Part shown: in pieces, positions 11,960 through 22,560 of the stretch
Layout of the letters: each line of letters starts with the position of its first letter
Numbering within the stretch: the stretch's first letter is position 1
DNA from: Diorhabda sublineata
Taxonomy: Eukaryota > Arthropoda > Insecta > Coleoptera > Chrysomelidae
DNA length: 64,000 bases
NCBI RefSeq assembly: GCF_026230105.1
Contig: NC_079477.1
Location: 18,481,001 to 18,545,000 of the forward strand
Reading direction: 5' to 3'
Notes under the pieces: model-generated
Told to the model about the DNA's origin: nothing
The model's database searches: none
Seen by the model: only the letters and a program-made list of their open reading frames with translations
Made by a program: the position numbers and the translations under genes

Positions 11960-12215
11960 ATTCACTCGCATTAGGAGTCCAAATCAATTTTTCCGGCAAT
12001 ACGTGACAGCAGATGAAACTTGGATACTACTATTATACCCCAGAAACAAGGCAACAGTCGAAATAATAGACCTAATCCGAAGATCGTCCTCACAAGAAAG
12101 CAATAATCGTTTTTTCTACCAACAAGGCCATAGCGTTTTGCGATTCAAAAGGTGTTATTATCATGAATTATCTAGAATAAGGGAAAACTATAACTAGCTG
12201 ACATGTTTTAACATT
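11960..12215 (+). pseudogene. mariner transposase fragment (first catalytic Asp region)
   Basis: The + strand reads VTADETWI at about 12003, the mariner/SETMAR-type 'VTxDETWIHYYxPExK' block around the first catalytic aspartate. It then reads YPRNKATVE, with the next segments (for example SSSQES, and HELSRIRENYN matching 'IDYLxKGxTIN') spread over alternative frames. Frameshifts therefore interrupt it. No helix-turn-helix domain and no C-terminal third are visible. Confidence 0.65.
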
Positions 12216-14280
12216 AAAGTTAAGAAAAACATACCTCGTGACTTAGGCTTCAATAGTTATTGAAGTAGTTCTATTGATTCATCCAAGATTTGTTACGTTT
12301 TTCGATTTCTGTACGATATTTTCAGGACAGATTAGTAGAATCATTAAAATAAAATTATCGTTATCGCCAACAAGCTCTAATAGTTATTCGCCGTGATATA
12401 AGGTAATAGTTATTAATACATTCATCTTTCCTCTGGCATTTGTTGTTTCAGTTAATGTTTTCTCCAATTGCAAGTGTTCACATAAAGGATCTTTATTATT
12501 GAACTGAGCTTATACTATAAATTCACCTACGAAATTTTTACTACATTTGGAAAAGCGTTTCAGGTGGACTTATTTTGGTTGATTTTAGCAAAGTATCTGT
12601 AAGGCATTGCACTATCAAATTTTTCGCCACATTCATCCTTATATTATATTAAGAGCATCATTGTTACCTAACAAATATTTCCTGTGATATTACCTGTACC
12701 CTCGAACTGCGATTGAGTTTCCAAACATAAATTTCACAATTTTCTACTGTTTCTTTCTGCTAGGAAATTCATGGTGCTCGAAGGAAGAACAAGATGAGGA
12801 AAGGTAGAAGACATAAAAGTGTTAGCAAGTGAGAGAAACTAGGAAAATGGGGAAAAATAAACTGGCTGAGGACAAAAATAAGTGAAAAAAGTACACATTG
12901 AACCCATACTTGGCAAAAGGATGAAGTTTAGTGAAATAATAAAAACTATGAAATACGGTATAGTCAAAAGTCTTTGCATCTGCACTTTCCTCAATAATGC
13001 CCTTCTTACAGTTATCATAGTCAAAATCGGAATCATTATTATTAAAATATCAATAACCTACTAATATGGTAATCATTTTCAATATTCGTGTTGACAGAAC
13101 CGCTTTGTTCCTTGATGACTTTTGCACATTGTTACATTAACAACAACAAATAATAATACACTTCAGATCAGCTTCCCTCATCGTTCGTCATACCAAAACG
13201 ATAAGGAAGGTTGAAAAAAGTTGCAACAAGAAAGCAAACGATATAGAGTTGAGGTGAAGTTAGACATTATGGTCTAGCTATTTTAAGAATTATTATTCCT
13301 TCATAGTAATCTAACAACTTTCGAAAAATGCTAGTGAATTATAACCATCGAATTTTTCCGAAAGCATTGAGAGTCGAACCTAATTTATACACAAGTACGA
13401 GTGTTAAATATGTTTTTAAAGCGTTCGTCATTAAAATAAATGATCAGTTGATTAAATGACCATCCGATGTAGCTGTCATTTTTATGTAAATTGAAACTAT
13501 TTTAAACTAGTTGTTTTTATGAGACTAAATTGTGATTAATTCTAAATTCAATTTGTTTAACAGATAATTAATTTGGCGTTTACTGTCGAGGCTTTAGAAT
13601 ATGTTACTTTGCTCGGAATTCTTTGAACTGTTCTTATGATAATTTAATTAGAAGTCTTTTTTGTCATATTATACCAGATGGTCCAATTAAAATGGTCTCA
13701 AGCACACCTCAGCTATAAATAGGCATACTCTCACTTCATTGTTCAGACTAACACAAGTTTAGTAAACTTTGTAGAAATATTTAATGAAGAAAATGGATAT
13801 AAAAAAGGTATCAAAATTGGAAAACTAAAAAAACTTTCTGTAAGTATACTTATATTCTAGAAAAATCTTCCTTCAATCATGATTTTAATGCGATTGATAA
13901 ATTTCAAGTATTCTTTTGTGAAGATTTGAAAAATTTATAGCCTGAGAATATTTAGCTCAGGAACTAGCACTAGATCTTGCCTTGAATTAGACATAAGACA
14001 AGGAGTTATCTTTGGTTATATTGAAATACCAATTTAGATCGTTTTCTCCTTCATATTTTCAACATATGTAAAACCAACATTATTTTATCGAACTTTTAAT
14101 TAATTAATTATTATCATTTCAATTTTTAATCTGTTATGAAATAAGTAATTTGTACTGTAAAATACGAAGTTGCAATGTTTCCAATTAGATGGTTTAAAAA
14201 GTGATTTGATAATAGAATAATAGAATAACGAATAATTGACTTATTCAAATTTTGTGAAAAAATATTATTTTTCCAGTGCG
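12216..14280. other. AT-rich DNA, no gene recognised
   Basis: Short overlapping open frames around 12839-13064 occur on both strands but look like chance in low-complexity DNA. No repeat or RNA was identified. Confidence 0.5.
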
Positions 14281-14690
14281 GTGAGAGTTTTTTTGTATGA
14301 ACATGGTCAAGAAGACCTCATGAAAAATACTTTATTTTCAATAGGGTCAACCTAATGTAATCCTAGGACCTCGTTAGGTTAGCCTGATTATAGATATTAA
14401 TTATTCTAGTGAGGTAATCCTAAGCGATTCCTTGCATGAACACGACCAGGCAAAACTGAAGCAAAATTAATTTTCAAACAAGTCAATCTAATGTGGTCAA
14501 TTCTACTGTCAGGATAACCTGATAAGAAATATTTTTCTTTTCAATGAGGTGATCCTGAGAGGTTCCTTATATAGATATGAACCCTGATGGAAAATTAATT
14601 TATTTTAAATAGGATTATTCTGATGCGCTCCTAGCGTGGACCTCGTCAGGTTAACCTAATAAGGTTAACCTTTGTTTTAATCTGATAAGG
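14281..14690. repeat. Diverged tandem repeat, about three units of ~130 bp
   Basis: Similar units begin at 14281 (GTGAGAGTTT), 14409 (GTGAGGTAATCCTAAG) and 14543 (ATGAGGTGATCCTGAG), spaced 128 and 134 bp. Each unit then has a CCTTRYATGAAC-like segment, an A/T-rich middle (AAAATTAATTTTC-like) and a CAGGTTAACCT-like palindrome followed by CTGATAAGG. The units are clearly diverged from one another, so the array is old. The repeated AGGTTAACCT motif is self-complementary. No coding frame spans the array. Confidence 0.7.
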
Positions 14691-16249
14691 TCATTATGAT
14701 GTTTTAATGAAATGAGGAAAAAATTCTAGTCGTCTAGTAGTTATTATCTGCTTCACTAAATATTAGAACCGCTTCACATTTATCTGCTAAACTACAAGGC
14801 TGTGCCATTTTGATTGTTGTAGATAAAGAAGTCACCAAATCGTAAATGGTAATCTTACTTTGTCCTTGTCAATATTATATACAATGAATTATTGATAAAT
14901 GCATGGTTTTTTGACATCCACCAAGTATGAATCAAATAAATCGTTATTAATAAACAAATTTTTCAGACTTTGTGTGTGATTGAAGCATACATTCGTGAAT
15001 TACAGAGTTGTAGTTTCTAAAATATTTAATTATTGATTTCATTGCTTTGTTCGCCGATTTAAAAGAAATTTGAAACTAAAATGACTATAACATTATCCAT
15101 ATTTTTTATAAAGTCATTTTGTTCAATAGTTATATAAAAATATCTTACTAGATTTTCCCGCACTAGAATAAGCAGATAACACACAGAATATAGCTCTTAT
15201 ATAGCTCTTGAAATTCTCCTGCCCATTCTATTATTGATCTTTTACAATCACTGGGTCACTTTTTAAAATATTATACCTATAATTAAACCTGTTAAACAAG
15301 TCCAGTCGCACCCATGTGAGAAACTGCCCATCTTCTACGGTCTTGAAAAAATTGAAGAAATATTCCCGTTATAAGTTCAACTTATTATATTGAAGACATT
15401 TTTCGGATTCGACGGATATTTTCGAATATGTTAAAAGATACTTGTTGTATCGCAATTTGTACGCCGAATTTCTTGACCATGTATGATTTTTCGACGATTT
15501 CCATATTTCAAAGGCTTTCGAAACCACCGAACTATTATTGTACATGCAAGAATTTGTATACAATTTATTATTGTGTACACTCCTTATATATATTCATGGA
15601 TTAATTCTTTAATCCCCCTTGAAATTTTTATTATTCAATGCAATAGTTAGTAGGTTTAATATATCTTTTAAAAGCTGGTCAGAGTACAACTCATTTCATT
15701 AAATTTATTGTTCATGCATTGAAAAATTGCTGTATAAAGTAACAAACGTAACATAATGTGGACAGTATTGCACAACATTAATTTATATTGATGGATTTCG
15801 ACTATTAAAGATCAAAACACCGCTTGCTTAAAGTAATTTATTTCTCAAATTATCTTTTACAGCGTACCTTAATTTGTTTTTATTTTGATTCGCCTAACTG
15901 TGTTCAGTTCTTCTGATATACAATTTTTATTGACTATATATACTCTTGATTGACAAATGTTCCTCTCAAATGAAATTTTCTTCTTTTTTGGTTGATATAG
16001 CTTTATTTAAAGGGGACCAGATTGTCTAATTTTTCATATTTTAATAACTTCCCTATTGTTCGGATCTGTAAATCACCATATAACACTTAAAATACTGTTA
16101 TTAACAAGTTTTATATAAATTTTTTCAAATAATTCTAAATTTTCATAATTTTCATATACAACAAACCATCATTTCATTGGAATCAGTTCATGAAATGTAT
16201 TCCATTCCTAGATAAGCAATAAACTTAAAGTCTATATTAGAGAAGCGTA
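14691..16249. other. AT-rich DNA, nothing supported
   Basis: Only short closed frames are present. A 64-codon minus-strand frame at 15369-15563 has no recognisable features. No repeats were identified. Confidence 0.5.
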
Positions 16250-16745
16250 GCATTGTGCTGTTTAATTATGCACAATTCGATTTTCTCACATAGGTTTTAT
16301 GAAAAAAGATAATGTTTCGAGCCATCACAGTGTTTTTTGCTCTTAGAAATATGATAACTCTTAAGATGATAGATAAATTTTTTTTAGGTATCTCATCCCA
16401 AGCCACTTGTACCTTAATGCTAAATGCCATTTGAGCCTGTGTTAGCGATTTAAACAGAATAGCCTTTTTTCCATAATGCTCTGGGCCTATTCTAAGGTGA
16501 AAGATTGGGAGATCTGAGGAGTCAATGCAACAAATCGAGTTGATTGTTTTCAAAATAAGCCACCGTAGGTCTAGTTATATCTTGCTATACCTAAATTCCG
16601 TCTTTTGGTGCTCAAGCTTTTCCACAAAAACCTGAGGATCTCGTCTTCCTGGCGCATTCTCAACCTTTCACGGTCTTCATGGAGAATCTCGATTCATTGC
16701 AAAAAATAATGTTCTTTAATTCAAGCTGTTTTAAGCATTTAGTTT
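16250..16745 (-). pseudogene. Tc1-like transposase fragment
   Basis: The minus strand from about 16720 reads LKNIIFCNESRFSMK, matching the Tc1 'VxFSDESRF' block but with Asn in place of the first catalytic Asp. ECARKTRSS and an APKDG segment follow, as in the 'VWR..ge' and 'K.ggGsvmvWG' region. The frame at 16553-16266 contains VQVAWDEIPKKNLSIIL, close to the Tc1 C-terminal 'WxxIpxexlxxLixSMPRR'. The middle, with the second Asp, is not intact. Stops interrupt the frame. Confidence 0.6.
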
Positions 16746-17489
16746 ATCCTTCTAAAATATTTATGTGTCACAGCGGCAACGGTGATTAATAATAATAATG
16801 TGACTAGGAATGAAAAGTAGAACAATGCAAACGGTCCCGTAGAGCTAAAAGCCCAAGGGAAGAACCTTAAAGTGGGTTCCATCTTTTAACTCGTCCTATA
16901 TTACTTATTTGATATCATTGTCGATCACAATTCACTCATTTTTTCATTGTTTTGTGCATCCCCTAAAAGACAAATTAGGCTTTCGTAAGTTATTCGTCCC
17001 TTATTAAATTATTAACGCCTGGTTTCCTTTTTTTAGAAAAAGTTGTTTTTTTGAATTCTATAAAATTATTACCGCGGGAAATTTTCAATTTCCATTAATT
17101 TTTCGAAATAAGGGATGTTACCATATAGAAACTCAAGCGCTTTGACTACCTACTTAATGATACTTTCCAAAAATTCCATATTAATAATTCTTGAGTCTTT
17201 TTTATTAATTTTAAGCCAGAGTTGACATAAAGTCAGTAAAGTAAATGAACAAATCTTATTCTATATAATATTCAATAAAGAACAACCTTTCCCGGCACAC
17301 TATCAAATTACACACACACATATTTTTATCCGGAAGTTGAGATCATGCACCACATTGTAAAACCAAAATACATTTACCATTAGTGGGCGCAATTTCTGAA
17401 TTTTGTCCAATAAATCTGCATCAAGGTACCTACAAGAGAACCTAAACAAAATATATAAATGACTGATTTAAGCAAACAAAGCCAAATCC
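16746..17489. other. No gene recognised
   Basis: The stretch contains a short (CA)n tract near 17313 and otherwise unremarkable AT-rich sequence. The Jockey fragment begins near its right end. Confidence 0.5.
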
Positions 17490-18180
17490 ACTCATATAAC
17501 TCACACAAAATTAACCCAGTTAATCGATACAAAGTACTTGGGTATTCATCTTGACAGACGTTTAACTTGGCAAAAATATATATTTATAAAAAGGAAACAA
17601 CTTGGCATTAGATTTAAACAAATGTATTGGATGAATGGCCGTAAATCTGAACTGACAATTCCAACCTAGAAATACTGCAGTGGTTTCAAAATAAATTGTT
17701 ATGAGCCACAGTAAATACCCCATGGTACATAATATCAGCATCTACAGAGAAAGACGTTAAGTACCTTCAGTAAAGGGAGTAATCAAAAGTTGAAGCAGTA
17801 GGTACAGTGATCCTGTAAGTGCACATCCTAATATTCTCGCGAAAGGACTATTTGACAATAAAGGTGAAGTGCGCAGACTAAAACGCTTTAAACCTGATCA
17901 TTTGGTAAGCAGATTTACATAAGGTTTATCAAAATATGTAGTGTTTATAAATTGTTATTACTGTTGTATCAGTAAGTTAGAGTGTCCTAAAATATAGTAC
18001 ATTACCAAATACCTTAAAGGGGTATCTTCACTGGAAGATACTCCTACATATCTATCAAAATCAACTGAATTACTTGATATCCTACTTTGATTAGATTGTA
18101 ATTGTAACTAGAGTTTATAAAAAAATCTAGTTCTAAATAATCAGCAAAGTGAATACAACGTGAAAATTGAAAAAAAAACG
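17490..18180 (+). pseudogene. Jockey-clade non-LTR retrotransposon, 3' end of reverse transcriptase plus 3' UTR
   Basis: The + strand reads KYLGIHLDRRLTWQKYI, which is the C-terminal side of the Jockey reverse transcriptase ('VKYLGxxLDxrLtWkxHi'). RFKQMYWMNGRKSELTI and NSNLEILQWFQNKLL follow, matching the thumb region, then NTPWYI, and GEVRRLKRFKPDHL close to the end. Stops and frameshifts break the frame. From about 18000 a non-coding tail leads to a short A-run at 18170-18178, consistent with a 3' UTR and poly(A). The copy is 5' truncated, as is usual for non-LTR insertions. Confidence 0.75.
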
Positions 18181-19599
18181 ATCTCTGCGTATAGAGTCGA
18201 TAACAAGTTCATTTTTTATATCTCGTTCACTGTCTCATAATCGCTTTTTTTTCTATTAAGAATAAGTATAAAACACTTCATTTCATCTATTGAAACTTTG
18301 GGACAGGACTTTTTCCATAAGAGAAAGTCATATCTTACTTGCTTTAAAGTGACCTTGATTCCATAGAAAATTATTTAATGCGACAGGAACGGTTTTGTCT
18401 ATTAATAGTTATTCCATTCTTCCAACGCACTTTTATTCAACTGATTCAACACCTAGTGGAACTCCCCCATATGATACTTTATTATGTAACTCTAGCAAAA
18501 CTAATAACATATTTCAAATTTCTGTTTATAACGTGAAAAGTAATGCCAAAATATTTTTAAAATAGAAAGGTGTATACTTGCACACAGTTTGGCTCCATGG
18601 AATTTCTTCGAACTAACAAAAACTATTAGGTAAACAACTCTCGTACTTGCTTGATGCCTGGTCTACACTATATGGTTGTTTTGTTTGATTTTTCACTGTT
18701 TGAAAAAGTAAACAAGCAACATCTCGTTTATATGCCATAAAATGAGACTACAACGAAAAGAATTAGGGGGGTCTACACTAGGCATTAATGGGTTAAACTC
18801 GTTAAGATACTCAAAATGTTTTCGTTGTTTTCCTCTAGGTTTAATAAACAAATTGAAGTACTTGGCATCTCACAAGATATTGAATGATAATCAAGTAAAA
18901 ATTGCGTTGAAAACCTAATCGTTGCCTTTCCAGATTTAAGTGATATTATTAACATAGGTGTAAGAGCCATAAACCTATTAGTCATCTGTATAAGATACAC
19001 TACAGATTATGTGAATATCAAATAAATTATTTAAGGACTGTTCCCATAAATAAATACAGTTTGAAAAATGCTTATCATTAAATTCACGACTCGAACACAC
19101 TAACAGACACCGTTATTATTTAATCTATATGAGATGTCATAGAGCCGCAAATAAACAAAGTGGAGGATCAAGGACGCAGAAAAGCAAGAAATTGCGCATT
19201 TGTTTTATGTTGTGGCAATAAAATACTACAGTGTATTATTTTTAATATCTACGAGTATATATTCATTATCGGGCTTGTAATTATAGCTATAAATATAATC
19301 TAAAAACGCAAACATTTTATATATGAAAAGTGTTGAAAATCTAAAAATTACTTTAATCAACTGACTATAGCAGAATTTCAATTCTGTAATAAATCTTAAA
19401 TTCCTATGGTTCACAAAACAACTGTTGAAATGACAATTAAGGGGAATAATGATTTTGTTATATTATGTTGATTCTTTTTGAAATTAAAATTGATGCATTT
19501 GAAGGTCATTACAAATTATGCCATCCTTCTTATCAATTTGAATATGAACAAAAAAATAAATAAAACAATGGAATATGAAACAAAACTTACAATTAATGA
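18181..19599. other. No gene; short repeated motif
   Basis: The 11-bp motif GGTCTACACTA occurs twice in direct orientation (18660-18670 and 18770-18780), with TGCC before the first and GGCA after the second. The rest is AT-rich without a supported frame. The two 60-70-codon minus-strand frames at 18785-19000 and 19226-19414 have no recognisable product. Confidence 0.4.
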
Positions 19600-20185
19600 A
19601 AAAATTCCTCCTTCTTCTTCATTTCTACAGCTTCTTCAGTCTCTATGTTGATTGTTGATGTTCAGGATTCGGCTCATCTCTTTGGAGGTCTGGGTACTGA
19701 TCTTCTGGTTATAGGCTTCTCCTTTAACGCTTTTTACGCCAGCCGATTTTCCTCCATTCTGTTCTTGTTTCAACTGCATAGGTTAATGTGGGACGTACAT
19801 CCGTTTTGTTTATACACTTTACTTGAGGTGGACATGAATTTGTTACGCCATATAACATCACGCTAGCTTCCGGAGATTGTGGTGGCCTTATTAGCTTGTA
19901 TTCGTGCTTCCTTGTAGATTGCTTGATGTTATAGTTCCTAAATAATTGAAATTCATAACTTGTCCTATAACTTTATCGTTTATCGCTAATTTGCAGCTTA
20001 CTGGGTCTTTACTTATTGTCATGAAGATAGATATCTTTGTATTGATCTGATCAAATTTTTATTGGTTGAATTTGAAAAGCATTCATTGTAGATATTCTTC
20101 GTCTTCTGCTATGAGGACAGCATCACTGTGTCTAATTCCTGTTGTTGGAATTGGAATTTCATATGTGCGTGCTGTATTCTTATAC
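19600..20185 (-). pseudogene. RTE-like retrotransposon, reverse transcriptase C-terminal part
   Basis: Reading from about 20185 the minus strand gives VYKNTARTYEIPI, then TTGIRHSD joined directly to AVLIAEDEEYLQ. KDPVSCKLAINDKVIGQVMN follows, and a YLG core (NYLGTITSS). The end reads QLKQEQNGGKSAGVK-like DNA. The pattern is that of the endonuclease-reverse transcriptase elements of the RTE group in insects: GxRQGD, then xADDxVLIAED, then YLGxxISS. The join of GIRHSD to AVLIAED shows that the segment between motifs B and C, including most of the YADD box, has been deleted. It continues the element seen at 21292-21479 and 21896-22560. Confidence 0.7.
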
Positions 20186-20190
20186 ACTTA

Positions 20191-21286
20191 AGGTGGTGAG
20201 TTAAGAAGGTTCTCTAGTTTCTCAAATCGAAAAAATTATAACATATATGTAGAAAATGTATGCTAAAGGATTTTTCTATATTCCAAGTGATTCACACGTT
20301 GCAGTTATACTCCGAGCGGCCCTGACTACTGTATTGATATCCCTAAATATAACTGCTTGCTGAACCTCTTATGAATTAGCCATAAGTAAAGGAGAGCCGA
20401 GACCGTTGATATGCGCTTTCGAATATTGACTAAGATACCTTGAAGCGTCGGTTAGTTCAGTTTTGTTGTGGCAGTTGGCAGTTGCGAAGCGTACTATGTT
20501 TTCTTTTGCGAGTCGCACGTAGTTGATTTTTTGAAAATGATTTTTAAAATGAGGCCTCGGCTCGTTGTGAACGAACTAAAAAGCGAACATTCACAGGTAA
20601 TCGCTACACTTTTGACAAGACAAGTTGTGTATCTCGGCGTCAGCGAAGACACTTGTTCAAAATAAAAATTTAGAAGTGAACGTTGAACAGGCTTCTTTGT
20701 ATTGTATTTTGAATTTTGTGAGTGTATTCGCAAACATTTCTTCGGCTGCTATTTGTAAATAGCAGATTGACGATGATATGAAATTTTTAGTATAAATCAC
20801 ATGCGCGAACTTTCAAACGCATTTTTCTCGAAATACTATTTTTCGAAACGGTGACCACGATATTTCAGAAACTCTGGACCGCTCTTATCCAAATTTATAC
20901 AGCGTTTCTAATATATTTTAAACCAGCGATTATTTTCAAAAGTGTATAACAGTCAATTTTCGTAATTTAGTATTCACTCTAGTTCAATTGCTAGTTTCAA
21001 ATATAAAGATTAAAATACCGTTTGGTTCTTTGATTTGAAATAAATTGAACAGCCGCAATCTTGGTCACCGTCAAGTACCTTTTACTTGATGTCTTCATGT
21101 CAGACACTGTAATTTTTATCCAATCATATATTTTAACATAAAAAATTTGTAAAGCTTATTTGAATGTTAATAAAGATTTTGCAAAAACAATGAGACTAAT
21201 TATTTCAATGGTGTGCCCGTAAAATATTATTGAAAAATCCGTAAAAAAACAGCCGAGAAACTAGAGGACCCTCTTAACCTCCTTAT
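20191..21286. mobile_element. Inverted-repeat DNA element, ~1.1 kb, unassigned superfamily, inserted in the RTE element
   Basis: The left end reads AAGGTGGTGAGTTAAG then AAGGTTCTCTAGTTTCTC. The right end, on the opposite strand, reads ATAAGGAGGTTAAG then AGGGTCCTCTAGTTTCTC, giving an inverted repeat of about 30 bp whose inner 18 bp are nearly identical. CACTT flanks both sides (20186-20190 and 21287-21291) and fits a 5-bp target duplication. The reading frame of the RTE reverse transcriptase stops at the right border (..ILQKELANKK) and resumes past the left border (VYKNTA..), which independently marks the insertion. The interior is less AT-rich than usual and has no recognisable transposase. 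A 65-codon frame at 20468-20665 lacks a proper start and any motif. Confidence 0.7.
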
Positions 21287-21291
21287 CACTT

Positions 21292-21479
21292 TTTTGTTTG
21301 CCAATTCTTTCTGTAAAATACGTATAACGTCTTTGTTGTTTAGCCTGACAAAAGCCTGGGTTAGGTCAATAAAGCATAGGTTTGTTATACTTTATAGCTT
21401 TTTATATAATTTGTTTTAGTATGAGTATTGTGGATATATTGTGTCAGAAGCCTTGCTGTTCTTAATTTATTTCTATATT
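21292..21479 (-). pseudogene. RTE-like reverse transcriptase, motif A segment
   Basis: The minus strand reads EQQGF followed by a damaged HNISTILILKQII, equivalent to 'EQxGFRpGRSTxDxIFxLKQI'. It then gives NLCFIDLTQAFVRLNNKDVI, which is motif A of the reverse transcriptase with its catalytic Asp in FIDLTQAF, and RILQKELANKK up to the inverted-repeat element. Frameshifts are present. Confidence 0.7.
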
Positions 21480-21895
21480 CTGCGAGAGGTTATCTTGGAA
21501 ACCATGCCTGGTTTATTCAGATGACATCGTGGTGTTGGGAGAGACATTAACAATTTAGCGACTTCAAGCTGCCCAGCTCATGCTTAACCCAAAGAAATGC
21601 CAGTTATTCCAAAACCGAGTCATTGATCTAGGCCATATAGTGAGTGACGAAGGAGTGGTAGGTAATGAATCCAGAGAAAATAGTCTCCATACAGCGATGA
21701 CTGTAATCAACCGATAAACATCAAGTTAGGAGTTTCCTTGGACTTTGCACGTAGTATCCAAGATATTCCCAGTCAATAACTCTACTCACAGAAGAAGCAA
21801 GAGTTTTCCACTGAGATGAAGGCTGTCAAATGGTGTTCGAGACCGTGAGCAAACATTTAACAACGGCGCCAATTTCAGAGTTGTACTATAACCGG
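21480..21895 (+). pseudogene. Ty3/gypsy reverse transcriptase fragment
   Basis: The + strand reads CERLSWKPCLVYSDDIVVLG, the gypsy catalytic box with SDD where the family has LDD. A stop follows, then LQAAQLMLNPKKCQLFQNR, LGHIVSDEGVV and later segments equivalent to 'VRSFLGLCxYYRRF' and 'PLTxLTxK' in shifted frames. It lies between two halves of the antisense RTE element. A second fragment of the same family, with the same 'LQAAQLMLNPKK' block, lies at 42530-43300 on the other strand. It is a decayed internal fragment without long terminal repeats. Confidence 0.75.
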
Positions 21896-22560
21896 AGAGG
21901 ACCGGGTCCAGGGCCCATAGCGCGGACTTGTTCGTAACACTTTTTTCCTTTCTTATGAATAGGGATGATGATGCATGTTTCTCACTTACAGGGTACTGTC
22001 TCCGAAAACATCGTCAAGTTAAATATCGCTGTCAGCTATTAATGAGTTGTCACCATACTTAATCGTTTCGTTTCTGATATTGTCTGGTCCTAAAAACTTC
22101 CTATTTTGCAACTTTGGGATCGCTGCTTCAACCTCTCTCTCGCTGATTTCGAAAGTATCAATCTCTTGTTCTAGAGTGCTCGATCTTATCAGATTCCATA
22201 CCCTTCCGTGACCTCCAAAAAGAAAATGCTGCATTTCGATTGAAACTTCTTCCAGTACTCTAGTTTTATCTCCGATATTCTCACGTTCACACTGTTTCGG
22301 GCCATATATATCTCTGGTGTTTTTCTTTTATTTTTAGGTTTCGATATTTCAGAGGAGCTTCCATTTTTCAGTAGCAAAGAGTTTTACTTCCTTAGTAAAC
22401 CATTGTTTTTTTTTTGTAGACATCTTTGCCAACTGTTTCTTCTGCTGCTGCTACAATTTCAGTTTTTATATTTTCCACGCTAATTCTACAGTATCTTGTG
22501 GTGTTATCCGGTTATTCTGGATCTTGTGTGATAGATGTATTTCATATAGTTTCCTGGTAC
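21896..22560 (-). pseudogene. RTE-like retrotransposon, linker and N-terminal reverse transcriptase
   Basis: From about 22500 the minus strand reads LTPQDTVELAWK-type linker sequence, then WFTKEV, and then the frame at 22234-22019 with REVEAAIPKLQNRKFLGPDN, the 'xExxxAixxlkxgKAPGPDxixxE' start of a non-LTR reverse transcriptase. Next come NETIKYGD and, in another frame, CIIIPIHKKGKKCYEQ, the 'xxiiPihKKGdkxxcxNYR' motif. The Gypsy fragment interrupts it at 21895. No endonuclease domain was seen further upstream. Stops and frameshifts make it a pseudogene. Confidence 0.7.

Noticed and set aside
14340..14700. Insect telomeric TTAGG array
   Set aside because: GTTAGGTTAG-like segments are isolated parts of a ~130-bp unit, not consecutive TTAGG copies.
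20468..20733. Frames inside the 1.1-kb inverted-repeat element as its transposase
   Set aside because: They are only 65 and 79 codons, one lacks a proper start, and none has catalytic motifs.
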